From contig PAKZ01000009.1 of the NCBI GenBank assembly GCA_002706335.1, positions 1 through 64,000 on the forward strand: a DNA stretch of 64,000 nucleotides. The letters are read 5' to 3'. The stretch comes from Ahrensia sp. Its GTDB lineage: Bacteria; Pseudomonadota; Alphaproteobacteria; Rhizobiales; Rhizobiaceae. The notes under the pieces were generated by a model. That model saw nothing but the letters and a program-made list of their open reading frames with translations, did no database searches and was not told where the DNA came from. The position numbers and the translations under genes were made by a program. Positions 16,672-27,396 of this stretch are shown here, in pieces. The first letter of the stretch is position 1. The number at the start of each line of letters is the position of its first letter.

Positions 16672-16699
16672 AACCGGAATTAAGTTAATCCCGGTTTTT
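16672..16699 (+). terminator. Rho-independent-like terminator
   Basis: AACCGG-A-ATTAAGTTAAT-C-CCGGTT followed by TTT, located after the FtsB-like gene. Confidence 0.6.
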
Positions 16700-16807
16700 C
16701 GAAGCGATTTGAGCTGCTTATGGAATGCCAGCCATGCGGTTTTAGGCATTGCCATGTCGCAAGGTTACGCTAATCTATTTGGCAGAAAAAAGCTAGGGAG
16801 TGAGCGA

Positions 16808-17848
16808 ATGGCAACCCGTGCCAAAAAAGCCCCCGCCGCATCGGCGAAGGGGAAATCCCCGTCATCCGTGAAAGCGCCGCCACCGGCGGAGTTCTCCAAA
16901 GAGGAAGAGCATCACGCCTATCGCGAGATGCTGCTCATCCGTCGTTTCGAGGAAAAGGCCGGCCAGCTCTATGGCATGGGCTTCATTGGCGGCTTCTGTC
17001 ACCTCTATATCGGTCAGGAAGCGGTCGTGGTCGGCATGCAGATGGCCGCCAAGGAAGGCGACCAGATCATCACCGGTTACCGCGACCATGGCCACATGCT
17101 GGCGACAGACATGGACCCGAAGGGCGTGATGGCCGAGTTGACCGGACGGCGCGGCGGCTACTCGAAGGGCAAGGGCGGTTCCATGCACATGTTCTCCAAG
17201 GAGAAGAACTTCTATGGGGGCCATGGCATCGTCGGTGCGCAGGTTTCACTCGGCACCGGACTGGCCTTCGCCAATCGCTACCGGGAGAACGGCGCGGTCT
17301 CGATGACCTATTTCGGCGATGGCGCGGCCAATCAGGGCCAAGTCTACGAAAGCTTCAACATGGCTGCCCTATGGAAGCTCCCGGTAGTCTACGTCATCGA
17401 GAACAACCGCTACGCCATGGGGACATCGGTCTCTCGCGCGTCGGCCCAGACCGACTTCTCGCAACGCGGCGCGTCTTTTCTCATTCCAGGCCTGCAGGTC
17501 AACGGCATGGATGTCAGGGCGGTGAAGGCAGCCGGCGAGTATGCGCTTGAACATGCCCGCTCCGGCAAGGGGCCGATCATCATGGAAATGCAGACCTACC
17601 GCTATCGCGGCCATTCCATGTCCGATCCGGCCAAATACCGTTCCAAGGACGAAGTCCAGAAGATGCGTTCCGAGCAGGACCCGATCGAGCAGATCAAGGC
17701 TCGTATGATAGAACTGGGTCATGCGGACGAAGCGGAGCTGAAGGCGATCGACAAGGAAGTACGCGACGTCGTTTCGGCCGCCGCCGAGTTTTCGCAGGCT
17801 GATCCCGAACCCGATCCGTCCGAACTCTACACAGATATCCTGCATTGA
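16808..17848 (+). CDS. pdhA: Pyruvate dehydrogenase E1 component subunit alpha
   Basis: EEKAGQLYGMGFIGGFCHLYIGQEAVVVGMQMA...GDGAANQGQVYESFNMAALWKLPVVYVIENN. Confidence 0.97.
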   Translation: MATRAKKAPAASAKGKSPSSVKAPPPAEFSKEEEHHAYREMLLIRRFEEKAGQLYGMGFIGGFCHLYIGQEAVVVGMQMAAKEGDQIITGYRDHGHMLATDMDPKGVMAELTGRRGGYSKGKGGSMHMFSKEKNFYGGHGIVGAQVSLGTGLAFANRYRENGAVSMTYFGDGAANQGQVYESFNMAALWKLPVVYVIENNRYAMGTSVSRASAQTDFSQRGASFLIPGLQVNGMDVRAVKAAGEYALEHARSGKGPIIMEMQTYRYRGHSMSDPAKYRSKDEVQKMRSEQDPIEQIKARMIELGHADEAELKAIDKEVRDVVSAAAEFSQADPEPDPSELYTDILH

Positions 17849-17861
17849 CGGGCGCGCGTCG

Positions 17862-18140
17862 ATGCAGGCCTGGCCGGACATCAAGGTGTACCTGCTGGCG
17901 GCGGGCGTCATCGCCCTGTTCGGTTGGTTCTTCTGGCATGTCGTCAGTGCCTATGTCGGCGTCGGAAAACGGGTCGCGCACTATCTGGACAGCGGTTCCG
18001 AGCGTCGCCGTGCGGCGCTGGAGCGCGAGATCCGGTTCGGCAAGGACCCGCTTTGGCTACGCGCGCTTCGCGTCATCTTCGTTGTTGCGGCAATCGGCCT
18101 GATGGCGTTGCTTTTTTGGAATAAACTCCGGGTCCGGTAG
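17862..18140 (+). CDS. Small two-TM membrane protein between pdhA and pdhB
   Basis: 92 aa [33 protein letters not shown] ... [27 protein letters not shown]; same strand, 13 nt after the pdhA stop. Confidence 0.65.
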   Translation: MQAWPDIKVYLLAAGVIALFGWFFWHVVSAYVGVGKRVAHYLDSGSERRRAALEREIRFGKDPLWLRALRVIFVVAAIGLMALLFWNKLRVR

Positions 18141-18169
18141 GACCTGAAAAAAATACAGGTGAGGAAACC

Positions 18170-19627
18170 ATGCCCGTAGAAATCCTGATGCCTGCGCTTT
18201 CTCCGACGATGGAGGAGGGCAATCTGGCCAAATGGCTGAAAAAGGAAGGCGATGAAGTCGCTTCCGGCGACGTGATCGCGGAGATCGAGACCGACAAGGC
18301 GACGATGGAAGTCGAGGCCGTCGACGAAGGCGTGATCGGCAAGATTCTGATCGACGAAGGCACTGAAGGCGTGAAAGTGAATACGCCGATCGCCATTCTG
18401 TTGCAGGAAGGCGAGAGCGCGGACGATATCGGCAAGAGCGGTGACAAAGGCGGATCGGAAGAGACGACCCGCGATCCGCATGGCGGACGCGGCGCAGACG
18501 GCGCGGCCGGCGAGGGTACGGCCGCAGCCGGCAATTCCGTCGAAGACATGGACGCCCGCCGCGTACCGGCCGAAGGCAAGGTGCATCCCAAGCCCAAGGC
18601 TCCGGATGTGGCCTCGGATCCCGACATTCCCGAGGGCACGGAAATGGTGCCGACCACGGTGCGCGAGGCATTGCGCGACGCGATGGCCGAGGAAATGCGC
18701 AAGGACGAAAGCGTCTATGTGATGGGCGAGGAGGTCGCCGAATATCAGGGCGCCTATAAGGTAACCCAGGGCCTGCTCGACGAATTCGGCGCCAAGCGCG
18801 TGGTTGATACACCGATCACCGAACACGGTTTCGCGGGTATAGGCGTCGGCGCAGCGATGGCCGGCCTGAAGCCGATCGTCGAATTTATGACCTTTAACTT
18901 CGCCATGCAGGCGATCGACCAGATCATCAACTCCGCTGCCAAGACACTCTACATGTCGGGCGGCCAGATGGGGGCGCCGATGGTGTTCCGCGGCCCGAAC
19001 GGCGCAGCGGCGCGCGTCGCCGCGCAGCACAGCCAGGACTACGCGGCGTGGTACAGCCACGTCCCGGGCCTGAAAGTCATACAACCCTATTCCGCTGCTG
19101 ACGCGAAAGGCCTTCTCAAGGCGGCGATCCGCGATCCGAACCCGGTCATCTTCCTGGAAAACGAAATCCTCTACGGACAGACATTCGACGTTCCGAAGAT
19201 GGACGATTTCGTTCTGCCGATCGGCAAGGCACGGATCCACAAATCTGGCAGCGACGTGACCATCGTTTCCTTCGGGATTGGCATGACCTACGCGATCAAG
19301 GCCGCAGAGGAACTGTCCGGAATGGATATCGACGCCGAGGTCATCGATCTGCGCACGATACGCCCGATGGACCTGCCGACGGTGATCGAAAGCGTCAAGA
19401 AGACCGGCCGCCTAGTGACCGTCGAGGAAGGCTTCCCGCAGAGCTCGGTCGGCGACTTTATCGCCAACCGTGTCCAGCGCGAGGCGTTCGATTATCTCGA
19501 CGCGCCGGTCATTACCATTGCCGGCAAGGACGTGCCGATGCCTTACGCGGCCAATCTTGAAAAACTGGCCCTGCCGAATGTCGGCGAAGTCGTCGACGCG
19601 GTCAAAGCCGTTACCTACGCGGGCTGA
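18170..19627 (+). CDS. pdhB: Pyruvate dehydrogenase E1 component subunit beta with N-terminal lipoyl domain
   Basis: Lipoyl motif [17 protein letters not shown], then E1-beta [18 protein letters not shown]...[22 protein letters not shown]. Confidence 0.97.
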   Translation: MPVEILMPALSPTMEEGNLAKWLKKEGDEVASGDVIAEIETDKATMEVEAVDEGVIGKILIDEGTEGVKVNTPIAILLQEGESADDIGKSGDKGGSEETTRDPHGGRGADGAAGEGTAAAGNSVEDMDARRVPAEGKVHPKPKAPDVASDPDIPEGTEMVPTTVREALRDAMAEEMRKDESVYVMGEEVAEYQGAYKVTQGLLDEFGAKRVVDTPITEHGFAGIGVGAAMAGLKPIVEFMTFNFAMQAIDQIINSAAKTLYMSGGQMGAPMVFRGPNGAAARVAAQHSQDYAAWYSHVPGLKVIQPYSAADAKGLLKAAIRDPNPVIFLENEILYGQTFDVPKMDDFVLPIGKARIHKSGSDVTIVSFGIGMTYAIKAAEELSGMDIDAEVIDLRTIRPMDLPTVIESVKKTGRLVTVEEGFPQSSVGDFIANRVQREAFDYLDAPVITIAGKDVPMPYAANLEKLALPNVGEVVDAVKAVTYAG

Positions 19628-19641
19628 GGGGGAGAGGAACC

Positions 19642-21030
19642 ATGCCGATCAACATTACAATGCCTGCGCTCTCCCCGACGATGGAAGAGGGCAATCTCGC
19701 CAAATGGCTCGTCAAGGAAGGCGACACCGTCAGCTCCGGTGACGTGATTGCCGAGATCGAGACCGACAAGGCGACCATGGAAGTCGAGGCCGTCGATGAA
19801 GGAACGGTGGCGAAGATTCTCGTCCCCGAAGGCACCGAAGGCGTCAAGGTCAATGCCGTCATCGCCGTTCTTGCCGGGGAAGGCGAGGATGTCAGCGACG
19901 CGGTCGCGGCCGCCGGCAACGGTTCTGGCGGATCGTCGGAAAAGGCGCCTGCGAAGGAAGAGCCGAAGGCGGAAGCCGCGCCGGCCAAGGAAAAGCCCAA
20001 GGCCGCGCCGACGCCGGAATCTGCGAAGGCGGCGGTGTCGCCGAGCATTCCCGACGACGTCAAGGCCGGTCCGGTGCCGGTCAAGGACGGCGAGAAGGTC
20101 TTCGCATCCCCGCTGGCGCGGCGTATCGCCAAGGCCGAAGGCGTCGACATCACTGCCATTTCCGGCAGCGGTCCGCACGGTCGTATCGTCAAGCGCGATG
20201 TGGAATCGGCGGCCGCCGGCGGTGCAAAGGCACCGGCCGTGGCGGAAAAGGCTCCGTCCGCTGGCGCTCCTGCGCCAGCAATGGCCGCCGGCCCGTCCAC
20301 CGACGCCGTGCTGAAACTGTTCGAGGAAGGCTCCTACGAGCTGGTCAAGCATGACGGCATGCGCAAGACGATCGCCAAGCGGCTCATGGAAGCCAAGCAG
20401 ACGATCCCGCATTTCTACGTCTCGATCGACTGTGAACTAGACGCATTGCTGAAACTGCGCGGCGAATTGAACAAGGCCGCGCCGGTCAAGGACGACAAAC
20501 CGGCCTACAAGCTGTCCGTCAACGACATGGTCATCAAGGCGCTGGCGCTGGCGCTCCGTGACGTGCCGGATGCGAATGTCTCCTGGACGGACGAGGCGAT
20601 GGTCAAGCACAAGCATGCCGATGTCGGCGTTGCCGTGTCGATCCCGGGCGGACTAATCACGCCGATCGTGCGCCAGGCCGAAATGAAGCCGCTTTCAGTC
20701 ATCTCCAACGAGATGAAGGATCTCGGCAAGCGCGCCAAGGACCGCAAGCTGCAGCCGCAGGAATATCAGGGCGGCACGTCGGCGGTCTCGAATATGGGCA
20801 TGATGGGCGTCAAGACCTTCTCGGCTGTGATCAACCCGCCGCATGCGACGATCCTCGCGGTCGGCGCGGGCGAACAGCGCCCGGTCGTCAAGGACGGTGC
20901 ATTGGCCATCGCGCAGGTGATGACGGTGACGCTGTCGACCGACCATCGCTGCGTCGACGGTGCGCTCGGCGAGGAACTGCTCGCGGCCTTCAAGGGCTAT
21001 ATCGAGAACCCGATGTCGATGCTGGTCTAG
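19642..21030 (+). CDS. pdhC: Pyruvate dehydrogenase E2 dihydrolipoamide acetyltransferase
   Basis: Lipoyl domain [18 protein letters not shown]3-binding domain [16 protein letters not shown], catalytic [12 protein letters not shown]. Confidence 0.97.
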   Translation: MPINITMPALSPTMEEGNLAKWLVKEGDTVSSGDVIAEIETDKATMEVEAVDEGTVAKILVPEGTEGVKVNAVIAVLAGEGEDVSDAVAAAGNGSGGSSEKAPAKEEPKAEAAPAKEKPKAAPTPESAKAAVSPSIPDDVKAGPVPVKDGEKVFASPLARRIAKAEGVDITAISGSGPHGRIVKRDVESAAAGGAKAPAVAEKAPSAGAPAPAMAAGPSTDAVLKLFEEGSYELVKHDGMRKTIAKRLMEAKQTIPHFYVSIDCELDALLKLRGELNKAAPVKDDKPAYKLSVNDMVIKALALALRDVPDANVSWTDEAMVKHKHADVGVAVSIPGGLITPIVRQAEMKPLSVISNEMKDLGKRAKDRKLQPQEYQGGTSAVSNMGMMGVKTFSAVINPPHATILAVGAGEQRPVVKDGALAIAQVMTVTLSTDHRCVDGALGEELLAAFKGYIENPMSMLV

Positions 21031-21042
21031 GCCGGTCCGGTC

Positions 21043-21681
21043 ATGAAAACCGTCCTTGCCTTCGGCGACTCGCTGACCTGGGGCTACGACCCCGATACCC
21101 TGTCCCGCCATGCGCGCGAAAACCGCTGGCCGGTGGCGCTCGCAGAGGCGCTTGGCGGACGGGTCGAGGTGATCGCCGAGGGCTTGAACGGGCGCACGAC
21201 CGCTTATGACGACCATCTGGCCGACAGCGACCGAAACGGCGCGCGGGTTTTGCCGACAGTGCTGGCTACGCACAAGCCGCTCGATCTCGTTATCCTCATG
21301 CTTGGGACGAACGACCTCAAACCGGCGGTTCACGGCCACGCGATCTCGGCGAAGAACGGCATTAAGAGGCTCGTCAGCCTCGTGCGCCATCATGACTGGG
21401 CGCTGGACGTCGAAGGGCCCGGCGTGCTGATCGTCGCGCCGCCGCCATTCTGCGAGGCTGCGACGCCGGATTTCGCCGCCATGTTCGGCCGCAGCATCGA
21501 GGAATCGCACATGCTGGGATCGCTCTACGCCGATCTCGCTGACGAAATGGAATGTGGATTCTTCGATGCGTCGACCGTCGCCAAGACCTCGCCGCTGGAC
21601 GGAATTCACCTCGACGCGGCGAACACGAAAGCCGTCGGCAAGGCGCTGGCGCCGGTCGTTTCGCTGATGCTCGGGCTATAA
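21043..21681 (+). CDS. SGNH/GDSL-type hydrolase (arylesterase-like)
   Basis: MKTVLAFGDSLTWGYDP...MLGTNDLK...DGIHLDAAN: GDSL, GxND and DxxH blocks. Confidence 0.93.
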   Translation: MKTVLAFGDSLTWGYDPDTLSRHARENRWPVALAEALGGRVEVIAEGLNGRTTAYDDHLADSDRNGARVLPTVLATHKPLDLVILMLGTNDLKPAVHGHAISAKNGIKRLVSLVRHHDWALDVEGPGVLIVAPPPFCEAATPDFAAMFGRSIEESHMLGSLYADLADEMECGFFDASTVAKTSPLDGIHLDAANTKAVGKALAPVVSLMLGL

Positions 21682-21756
21682 GTTGATAAGGATCAAGGAG
21701 GGAATAGTCACAGGACGTAGGGTCGGATACACGACGAAGAAATCAGGAGGTATCCC

Positions 21757-22020
21757 ATGTCCCACGTCCCCCACGAACTGGCCGAAGAATTCCCGGAACT
21801 GGTCGCCGAAATTCATCATCTGCGTGAAACGGATGGCCATTTTCACCGGATCACGAACGAATATCACGAGGTAAACCGGGCCATTCACCGTGCCGAGACC
21901 GATGTGGAGCCGAGCGACGATTTCCGTCTGGAAGAAATGCGGAAGCAGCGTTTGGCTCTGAAAGATGAAATCTACGGGATGCTGGTCAAGCCGGAACCCG
22001 TCGCAGAAGACCCCGCATAA
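21757..22020 (+). CDS. YdcH family (DUF465) protein
   Basis: MSHVPHELAEEFPELVAEIHHLRETDGHFHRITNEYHEVNRAIHRAETDVEPSDDFRLEEMRKQRLALKDEIYGML; SD AGGAGG. Confidence 0.88.
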   Translation: MSHVPHELAEEFPELVAEIHHLRETDGHFHRITNEYHEVNRAIHRAETDVEPSDDFRLEEMRKQRLALKDEIYGMLVKPEPVAEDPA

Positions 22021-22101
22021 GGGCGGCGACGACGGCTCCACTCCCGAAACCGGTCCAAGCCGAACGAGGCAGCCGGTCCAAACAAGAGGAGTGGAGCGCC
22101 C

Positions 22102-23547
22102 ATGTCGAACGCGTATGACGTCATCATCATCGGATCGGGTCCCGGCGGCTACGTCGCCGCGATCCGGTCCGCGCAGCTCGGGCTCAAAACGGCGATCGTC
22201 GAGCGCGAACATCTCGGCGGCATCTGCCTGAACTGGGGCTGCATCCCGACCAAGGCGCTGCTGCGCTCTGCCGAGGTCATGGACTTCGCCAGCCACGCCA
22301 AGAATTACGGCCTCAAGCTCGACGGCACGATCAGCGCAGACACCAAGGCGGTGGTCGAACGCTCGCGCGGCGTTTCGGGCCGGCTGAACGGCGGCGTCGG
22401 CATGCTGATGAAGAAGAACAAGATCGACGTCATCTGGGGCGAGGCGAAACTCGCCGGCAAGGGCAAGATCACCGTCGGCAAGCCATCCAAGAAACCGATG
22501 GAGCCGCAGCACCCGGCACCGAAGAACACTCTGGGCGAGGGCGAATACACCGCCAAGCATATCATCGTCGCCACCGGCGCACGGCCGCGGTCGCTTCCGG
22601 GAATCGAGCCCGACGGCAAACTGATCTGGACCTATTTCGAGGCGATGGTGCCGCAGGAAATGCCGAAGAAGCTCGTCGTCATGGGCTCCGGCGCGATCGG
22701 CATCGAATTCGCGAGCTTCTACAACTCGATGGGTGTCGACGTCACGGTGGTCGAACTGATGCCGCAGGTCATGCCGGTCGAGGATGCGGAAATCTCCAAG
22801 CTCGCTCGCAAGCAGCTTGAGAAGCACGGTCTGAAGATCATCACCGAGGCGAAGGTTTCCAAGGTCGACAAGAAGGCCAATTCGATTGTCGCCCATGTCG
22901 AGACCAAGGACGGCAAGACGCAGACCATCGAGGCCGACCGGCTGATCTCGGCTGTCGGCGTGCAGGGCAATATCGAGAATCTCGGCCTTGAAGCGCTCGG
23001 CGTGAAGACCGATCGCGGCTGCGTGGTGATCGACGGCTACGGCAAGACCAATGTCGAGGGCATCTACGCCATCGGCGACGTCGCCGGCCCGCCCATGCTG
23101 GCCCACAAGGCCGAGCATGAAGGCGTGATCTGCGTCGAGAAGATCGCCGGCGTGCCGGGCGTGCACCCGATGGACCGCTCGATGATCCCGGGTTGTACTT
23201 ATTGCCATCCGCAGGTCGCCTCCGTCGGCCTGACCGAAGCCAAGGCCAAGGAAGCCGGCCACGACATCCGCGTCGGCCGCTTTCCGTTCGCCGCAAACGG
23301 CAAGGCGATTGCGCTCGGCGAGGATCAGGGCCTGATCAAGACGATTTTCGACAAGAAGACCGGGCAATTGCTCGGCGCCCATATGGTCGGCGCGGAAGTG
23401 ACCGAACTGATCCAGGGCTTCGTCGTGGCGATGAACCTGGAGACGACCGAGGAAGAACTGATGCACACGATCTTCCCGCATCCGACGCTTTCGGAGATGA
23501 TGAAGGAAAGCGTGCTGGATGCCTATGGGCGTGTGCTGAACGCCTGA
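22102..23547 (+). CDS. lpdA: Dihydrolipoyl dehydrogenase
   Basis: YDVIIIGSGPGGYVAAIRSAQLGLKTAIVEREHLGGICLNWGCIPTKALL. Confidence 0.98.
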   Translation: MSNAYDVIIIGSGPGGYVAAIRSAQLGLKTAIVEREHLGGICLNWGCIPTKALLRSAEVMDFASHAKNYGLKLDGTISADTKAVVERSRGVSGRLNGGVGMLMKKNKIDVIWGEAKLAGKGKITVGKPSKKPMEPQHPAPKNTLGEGEYTAKHIIVATGARPRSLPGIEPDGKLIWTYFEAMVPQEMPKKLVVMGSGAIGIEFASFYNSMGVDVTVVELMPQVMPVEDAEISKLARKQLEKHGLKIITEAKVSKVDKKANSIVAHVETKDGKTQTIEADRLISAVGVQGNIENLGLEALGVKTDRGCVVIDGYGKTNVEGIYAIGDVAGPPMLAHKAEHEGVICVEKIAGVPGVHPMDRSMIPGCTYCHPQVASVGLTEAKAKEAGHDIRVGRFPFAANGKAIALGEDQGLIKTIFDKKTGQLLGAHMVGAEVTELIQGFVVAMNLETTEEELMHTIFPHPTLSEMMKESVLDAYGRVLNA

Positions 23548-23586
23548 CCGGCATAGCGGAAACCTCGGGAACACGGAGGCAGGACG

Positions 23587-23832
23587 ATGAATGGAATTGG
23601 ATGGCTTGGAGCGATCATTATCGGCGGGCTCGCCGGGTGGCTTGCCGAGAAAGTGATGAAAAGCAACACCGGCCTGTTGATGAACATCGTGCTCGGCATT
23701 GTCGGCTCGATCGTCTTCAGCGCGATACTACAGGCCTTCGGCTTTTTCGGGAGAGGATGGATCGCCTTCCTGGTCCCCGGCTTCATCGGCGCGTGCCTGC
23801 TGATCTATCTTGCCCGGTTGCTCCGCAGGTAA
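23587..23832 (+). CDS. GlsB/YeaQ/YmgE family membrane protein
   Basis: MNGIGWLGAIIIGGLAGWLAEKVMKSNTGLLMNIVLGIVGSIVFSAIL: transglycosylase-associated family pattern. Confidence 0.9.
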   Translation: MNGIGWLGAIIIGGLAGWLAEKVMKSNTGLLMNIVLGIVGSIVFSAILQAFGFFGRGWIAFLVPGFIGACLLIYLARLLRR

Positions 23833-23951
23833 GGCTGCAGAGCGCAAGGCAGCCATGTCCGGCGGATGGTCGCATTTCCTTCCGCCGGTTGCTATCTAGA
23901 TGACAGGCTAAGAGAAAGGCCGCGAGCGCGGCGAAAGAGACCGAGGAATTC

Positions 23952-24920
23952 ATGGTTACGGTGCTGGACACGACCACTCCCGAAAAGCGGGTTCGCCATC
24001 CGGAAAAGGCCCATCGCCCGGACCAGCCGGTGCAGGCCCGCAAGCCGGAATGGATCCGCGTCAAGGCGCCGAATTCGCGCGGCTATGCCGAAACCCGCCA
24101 GATCGTGAAATCGCACAACCTCTTCACGGTGTGCGAGGAGGCCGGCTGCCCGAATATCGGCGAATGCTGGGACAAGAAGCACGCCACCTTCATGATCATG
24201 GGCGAGATCTGCACCCGTGCCTGCGCATTCTGCAATGTGGCGACAGGCAAGCCCGCGCCGCTGGATCTGAAGGAACCGGAAAACGTCGCCCATGCGGTCA
24301 GGACGATGGGACTGAACCATGTCGTCATCACCTCCGTTGACCGCGACGATCTGGACGATGGCGGCGCGCAGCATTTCGTCGAGGTGATCCAGGCCATCCG
24401 CGAGGAGGCGCCCGGCACGACCATTGAAATCCTGACGCCGGACTTCCTGCGCAAGGAGAAGGCCTTGGAAAAGGTCGTCGCCGCGCGGCCGGACGTCTTC
24501 AACCACAATCTGGAGACAGTGCCGTCCAACTATCTGACCGTTCGCCCGGGCGCGCGCTATTTCCATTCGATCCGGCTTTTGCAGCAGGTCAAGGAAATCG
24601 ACCCGACGATCTTCACCAAGTCCGGGATCATGGTCGGGCTCGGTGAAGAGCGCAACGAAGTGCTGCAACTGATGGACGATCTGCGCTCGGCCGATGTCGA
24701 TTTCCTGACCATCGGCCAGTATCTGCAGCCGACCAAGAAGCACCACGCGGTCATTCGCTTCGTGCCGCCGGAGGAATTCAAGTCCTACGAGACGAGCGCT
24801 TACTCGAAGGGCTTCCTGATGGTCTCGGCAAGCCCGCTGACGCGTTCGTCACACCATGCAGGCGACGATTTCGCCCGACTCCGGGAAAATCGGGCAAAGA
24901 AGCTGGCAGCGGCCGAATAG
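23952..24920 (+). CDS. lipA: Lipoyl synthase
   Basis: Radical [13 protein letters not shown] and N-terminal C-rich [13 protein letters not shown]. Confidence 0.98.
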   Translation: MVTVLDTTTPEKRVRHPEKAHRPDQPVQARKPEWIRVKAPNSRGYAETRQIVKSHNLFTVCEEAGCPNIGECWDKKHATFMIMGEICTRACAFCNVATGKPAPLDLKEPENVAHAVRTMGLNHVVITSVDRDDLDDGGAQHFVEVIQAIREEAPGTTIEILTPDFLRKEKALEKVVAARPDVFNHNLETVPSNYLTVRPGARYFHSIRLLQQVKEIDPTIFTKSGIMVGLGEERNEVLQLMDDLRSADVDFLTIGQYLQPTKKHHAVIRFVPPEEFKSYETSAYSKGFLMVSASPLTRSSHHAGDDFARLRENRAKKLAAAE

Positions 24921-24975
24921 CGCATCGGCCGGCCGGCCACTTGCCAATCTCGCCCGCGATCCTTAGCTGACATCC

Positions 24976-25443
24976 ATGCCCAAGTTCCAGGATACGACAC
25001 CCGTTCCGCACAGCGCCGGACAGATGTTCGATCTGGTCGCCGATGTGGAGCGCTATCCCGAATTCCTGCCGATGTGCGAAGCCTTGCGGGTCAAGGAACG
25101 GCGCGAGCGCGACGGCATGACGATGCTGATCGCCGACATGACGGTCGGCTACAAGATGATCCGCGAGACCTTTACCTCGCGCGTGCTGCTGAAGCCCGAA
25201 GAAAACGTCATCGACGTGTCCTATCTCGAAGGGCCGTTCCGCTATCTCGACAACCGCTGGACGTTCAGACCCCGCGACGACGGCGGCTGCGACGTTGTCT
25301 TTTTCATCGACTATGAATTCAAGAGCCGCGCGCTCGGCATGGTAATGGGCGCCATGTTCGACAGGGCGTTCCACATGTTCTCTCAAGCTTTCCAAAAGCG
25401 GGCGGACGTCATCTACGGGCAGGACAACGCCCGGACTGCCTGA
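24976..25443 (+). CDS. RatA/COQ10 (START-like) family protein
   Basis: MPKFQDTTPVPHSAGQMFDLVADVERYPEFLPMCEALRVKERRE: RatA/Coq10 family. Confidence 0.92.
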   Translation: MPKFQDTTPVPHSAGQMFDLVADVERYPEFLPMCEALRVKERRERDGMTMLIADMTVGYKMIRETFTSRVLLKPEENVIDVSYLEGPFRYLDNRWTFRPRDDGGCDVVFFIDYEFKSRALGMVMGAMFDRAFHMFSQAFQKRADVIYGQDNARTA

Positions 25444-25476
25444 AATCGGCTGAGATGCCCTGAGGGAGGGCTCTGC

Positions 25477-26025
25477 TTAGGCGTTGCCGTGCGGCTCGTC
25501 GAATTGGGTCGCCGGCCGGCTCTCGAGCATTTCCAGCACGATCTGCAGGGCGAACATCGCCGTGTGGTAGCGGATGAAGTCGCGGCCATTGTCATCGAAC
25601 TCATTGCTGAGGACGAGGGTCGGGCCCCAGCTCATCGCGCAGGCAAACCAGACGAGGCCGACGGGTTTATCGGCAGTGCCGCCGCCCGGTCCCGCAATTC
25701 CGGTTACCGCAATCGCCAGGTCTGCATCGGCGCGGGCAAGCCCGCCTTCCGCCATGGCGGCGGCGACCTCGGACGACACCGCGCCATGTTTCTCGATCAG
25801 TTCCTCCGGAACGCCGACCATCTGTTCCTTGGCCGTGTTCGAATAGGTGACATAGCCCCGGTCCAGCACGTTGGACGATCCGGCGATATCGGTCAGCGCC
25901 GCCGAGATCATGCCGCCGGTGCAACTCTCGACCGTGGTGATCCTGACTTCCTTTTCCGAGAAGATCTCGATGACCCGTTCGGCGGCTTCATGGAGCGGAT
26001 CGATATACTGGTCGTCCGGCATCAC
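25477..26025 (-). CDS. CinA family protein (nicotinamide-nucleotide amidohydrolase-like)
   Basis: ITTVESCTGGMISAALTDIAGSSNVLDRGYVTYSNTAKEQMVGV...AVTGIAGPGGGTADKPVGLVWFA. Confidence 0.95.
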   Translation of the reverse strand: MMPDDQYIDPLHEAAERVIEIFSEKEVRITTVESCTGGMISAALTDIAGSSNVLDRGYVTYSNTAKEQMVGVPEELIEKHGAVSSEVAAAMAEGGLARADADLAIAVTGIAGPGGGTADKPVGLVWFACAMSWGPTLVLSNEFDDNGRDFIRYHTAMFALQIVLEMLESRPATQFDEPHGNA

Positions 26026-27233
26026 TGTCCTCCCATCACTACAGTTGCGGTTGCGAGCGCGACGATGCCTTCCTCGCGGCCGACAAAGCCTATTCGTTCA
26101 TTGGTCGTCGCCTTCACCGATGTGCGGGACACGTCGACGCCCACAGTCTTGGCTATCGCCTGACGCATGATCTCGCGATGCGGGCCAATCTTCGGCGCTT
26201 CGCAAAGCAGTGTCACGTCGCAATGGGTGATGCGTCCGCCTGCGTCGCGTACAAGCTCCGCCGCATGCGACAGGAAGCGGTGCGAGGCCGCGCCCTTCCA
26301 TTGCGGATCGCTTGGCGGAAAATGACTGCCGATATCGCCTGCGCCGATCGTCGCCAGCAGGGCGTCGGTCAGTGCATGGAAGCCGACATCCGCATCGGAA
26401 TGTCCGGAGAGCCTACGATCATGCGGGATCTCGACACCACACAGGATGATGCGGTCGCCGGCGACCATCTGATGCGTGTCGTAGCCGTGGCCGACCCGCA
26501 CGTCTGGCAAGGCGGGTTCCCGGTCGGTATGCAGCATGCGTTCGGCGTCCTCGAAATCCTGCGGCCACGTGAGCTTGATATTGCGGTTATCGCCCGCGAC
26601 GAGGCGAACGGGAAGCCCGGCCCATTCATAAAGAGCGGCATCGTCCGTGAATTCGCTGTCGCATTCAGCAGCGGCGCGGCGGTGGACATCGAGAATGCCG
26701 CTGAGCGGGAAGGCCTGCGGAGTCTGTGCCCGATGCAACCCAGCACGTGGAACTGTGGAGAGGACATGGCCGTCCGCGCTCGCCGACTTGAGCGTCTCGG
26801 CGACAGGCATCGCCGGCAATACGCCGTTATCCGGGTTTTCCTCCAGCGCCTCGACAATCGCGTCCAGCATCGCTGTCGGCACGAAAGGCCGGGCGGCGTC
26901 GTGGATAAACGCGAAGTGGGGCGCGCCGTCCAAGGCGGCAAGCGATTCCAGCCCGCACAGGACCGAGGCCTGTCGCGTCGCACCGCCGATGACCACGGAA
27001 GCATTCTCCTCGCGGCCGGAAATCGCGAGCTTCAGGAGTTCGTCGTCGTCCGCATGACGCACGATAACGATCGGGCAATCACCATTCCAGACGCGAAAGG
27101 CATCGATCGTGCGCGCGATCAGCGGGATGCCTCCAAGCATGCGATATTGTTTCGGGCCGCTTCCCAAACCGGCGGCTCTTTCGCCGCGGCCGGCGGCAAC
27201 GATCACAATGCCGTAGCGTTGCGCAAGGTGCAT
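26022..27233 (-). CDS. ispDF: Bifunctional IspD/IspF (MEP pathway)
   Basis: IspD part VIVAAGRGERAAGLGSGPKQYRMLGG; IspF part VGHGYDTHQMVAGDRIILCGVEIPHDRRLSGHSDADVGFHALTDALLA. Confidence 0.97.
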   Translation of the reverse strand: MHLAQRYGIVIVAAGRGERAAGLGSGPKQYRMLGGIPLIARTIDAFRVWNGDCPIVIVRHADDDELLKLAISGREENASVVIGGATRQASVLCGLESLAALDGAPHFAFIHDAARPFVPTAMLDAIVEALEENPDNGVLPAMPVAETLKSASADGHVLSTVPRAGLHRAQTPQAFPLSGILDVHRRAAAECDSEFTDDAALYEWAGLPVRLVAGDNRNIKLTWPQDFEDAERMLHTDREPALPDVRVGHGYDTHQMVAGDRIILCGVEIPHDRRLSGHSDADVGFHALTDALLATIGAGDIGSHFPPSDPQWKGAASHRFLSHAAELVRDAGGRITHCDVTLLCEAPKIGPHREIMRQAIAKTVGVDVSRTSVKATTNERIGFVGREEGIVALATATVVMGGQ

Positions 27234-27323
27234 ATCGGACTATACTTTGTGCAGATCTTGGCGCATGGAACGGCCGCTTCCAAAAAAATCGTGTCTCGAT
27301 CCTGCTTTAACACACGGCGGCGA

Positions 27324-27352
27324 TTGCACAACCGACGCAGAGTGTCTACTAA
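27324..27352 (+). promoter_or_regulatory. Possible sigma70-like promoter upstream of dusB-ntrBC
   Basis: TTGCAC (27324-27329), 17-bp spacer, TACTAA (27347-27352). Confidence 0.3.
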
Positions 27353-27396
27353 ATAGGCAGGATGCGTTCGTGCTCAACAAACAGTCAGCTTAGTGA

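Noticed and set aside
16664-16700. TTAA repeats as a CtrA-binding site
   Set aside because: Spacing is 6 nt rather than 7, and the sequence is better explained by the hairpin terminator.
24976-25443. RatA annotated as a toxin: possible toxin-antitoxin system
   Set aside because: The sequence fits the COQ10/RatA START-like family found in most alphaproteobacteria next to lipA; no antitoxin partner is adjacent, so a ubiquinone-related role is more likely.
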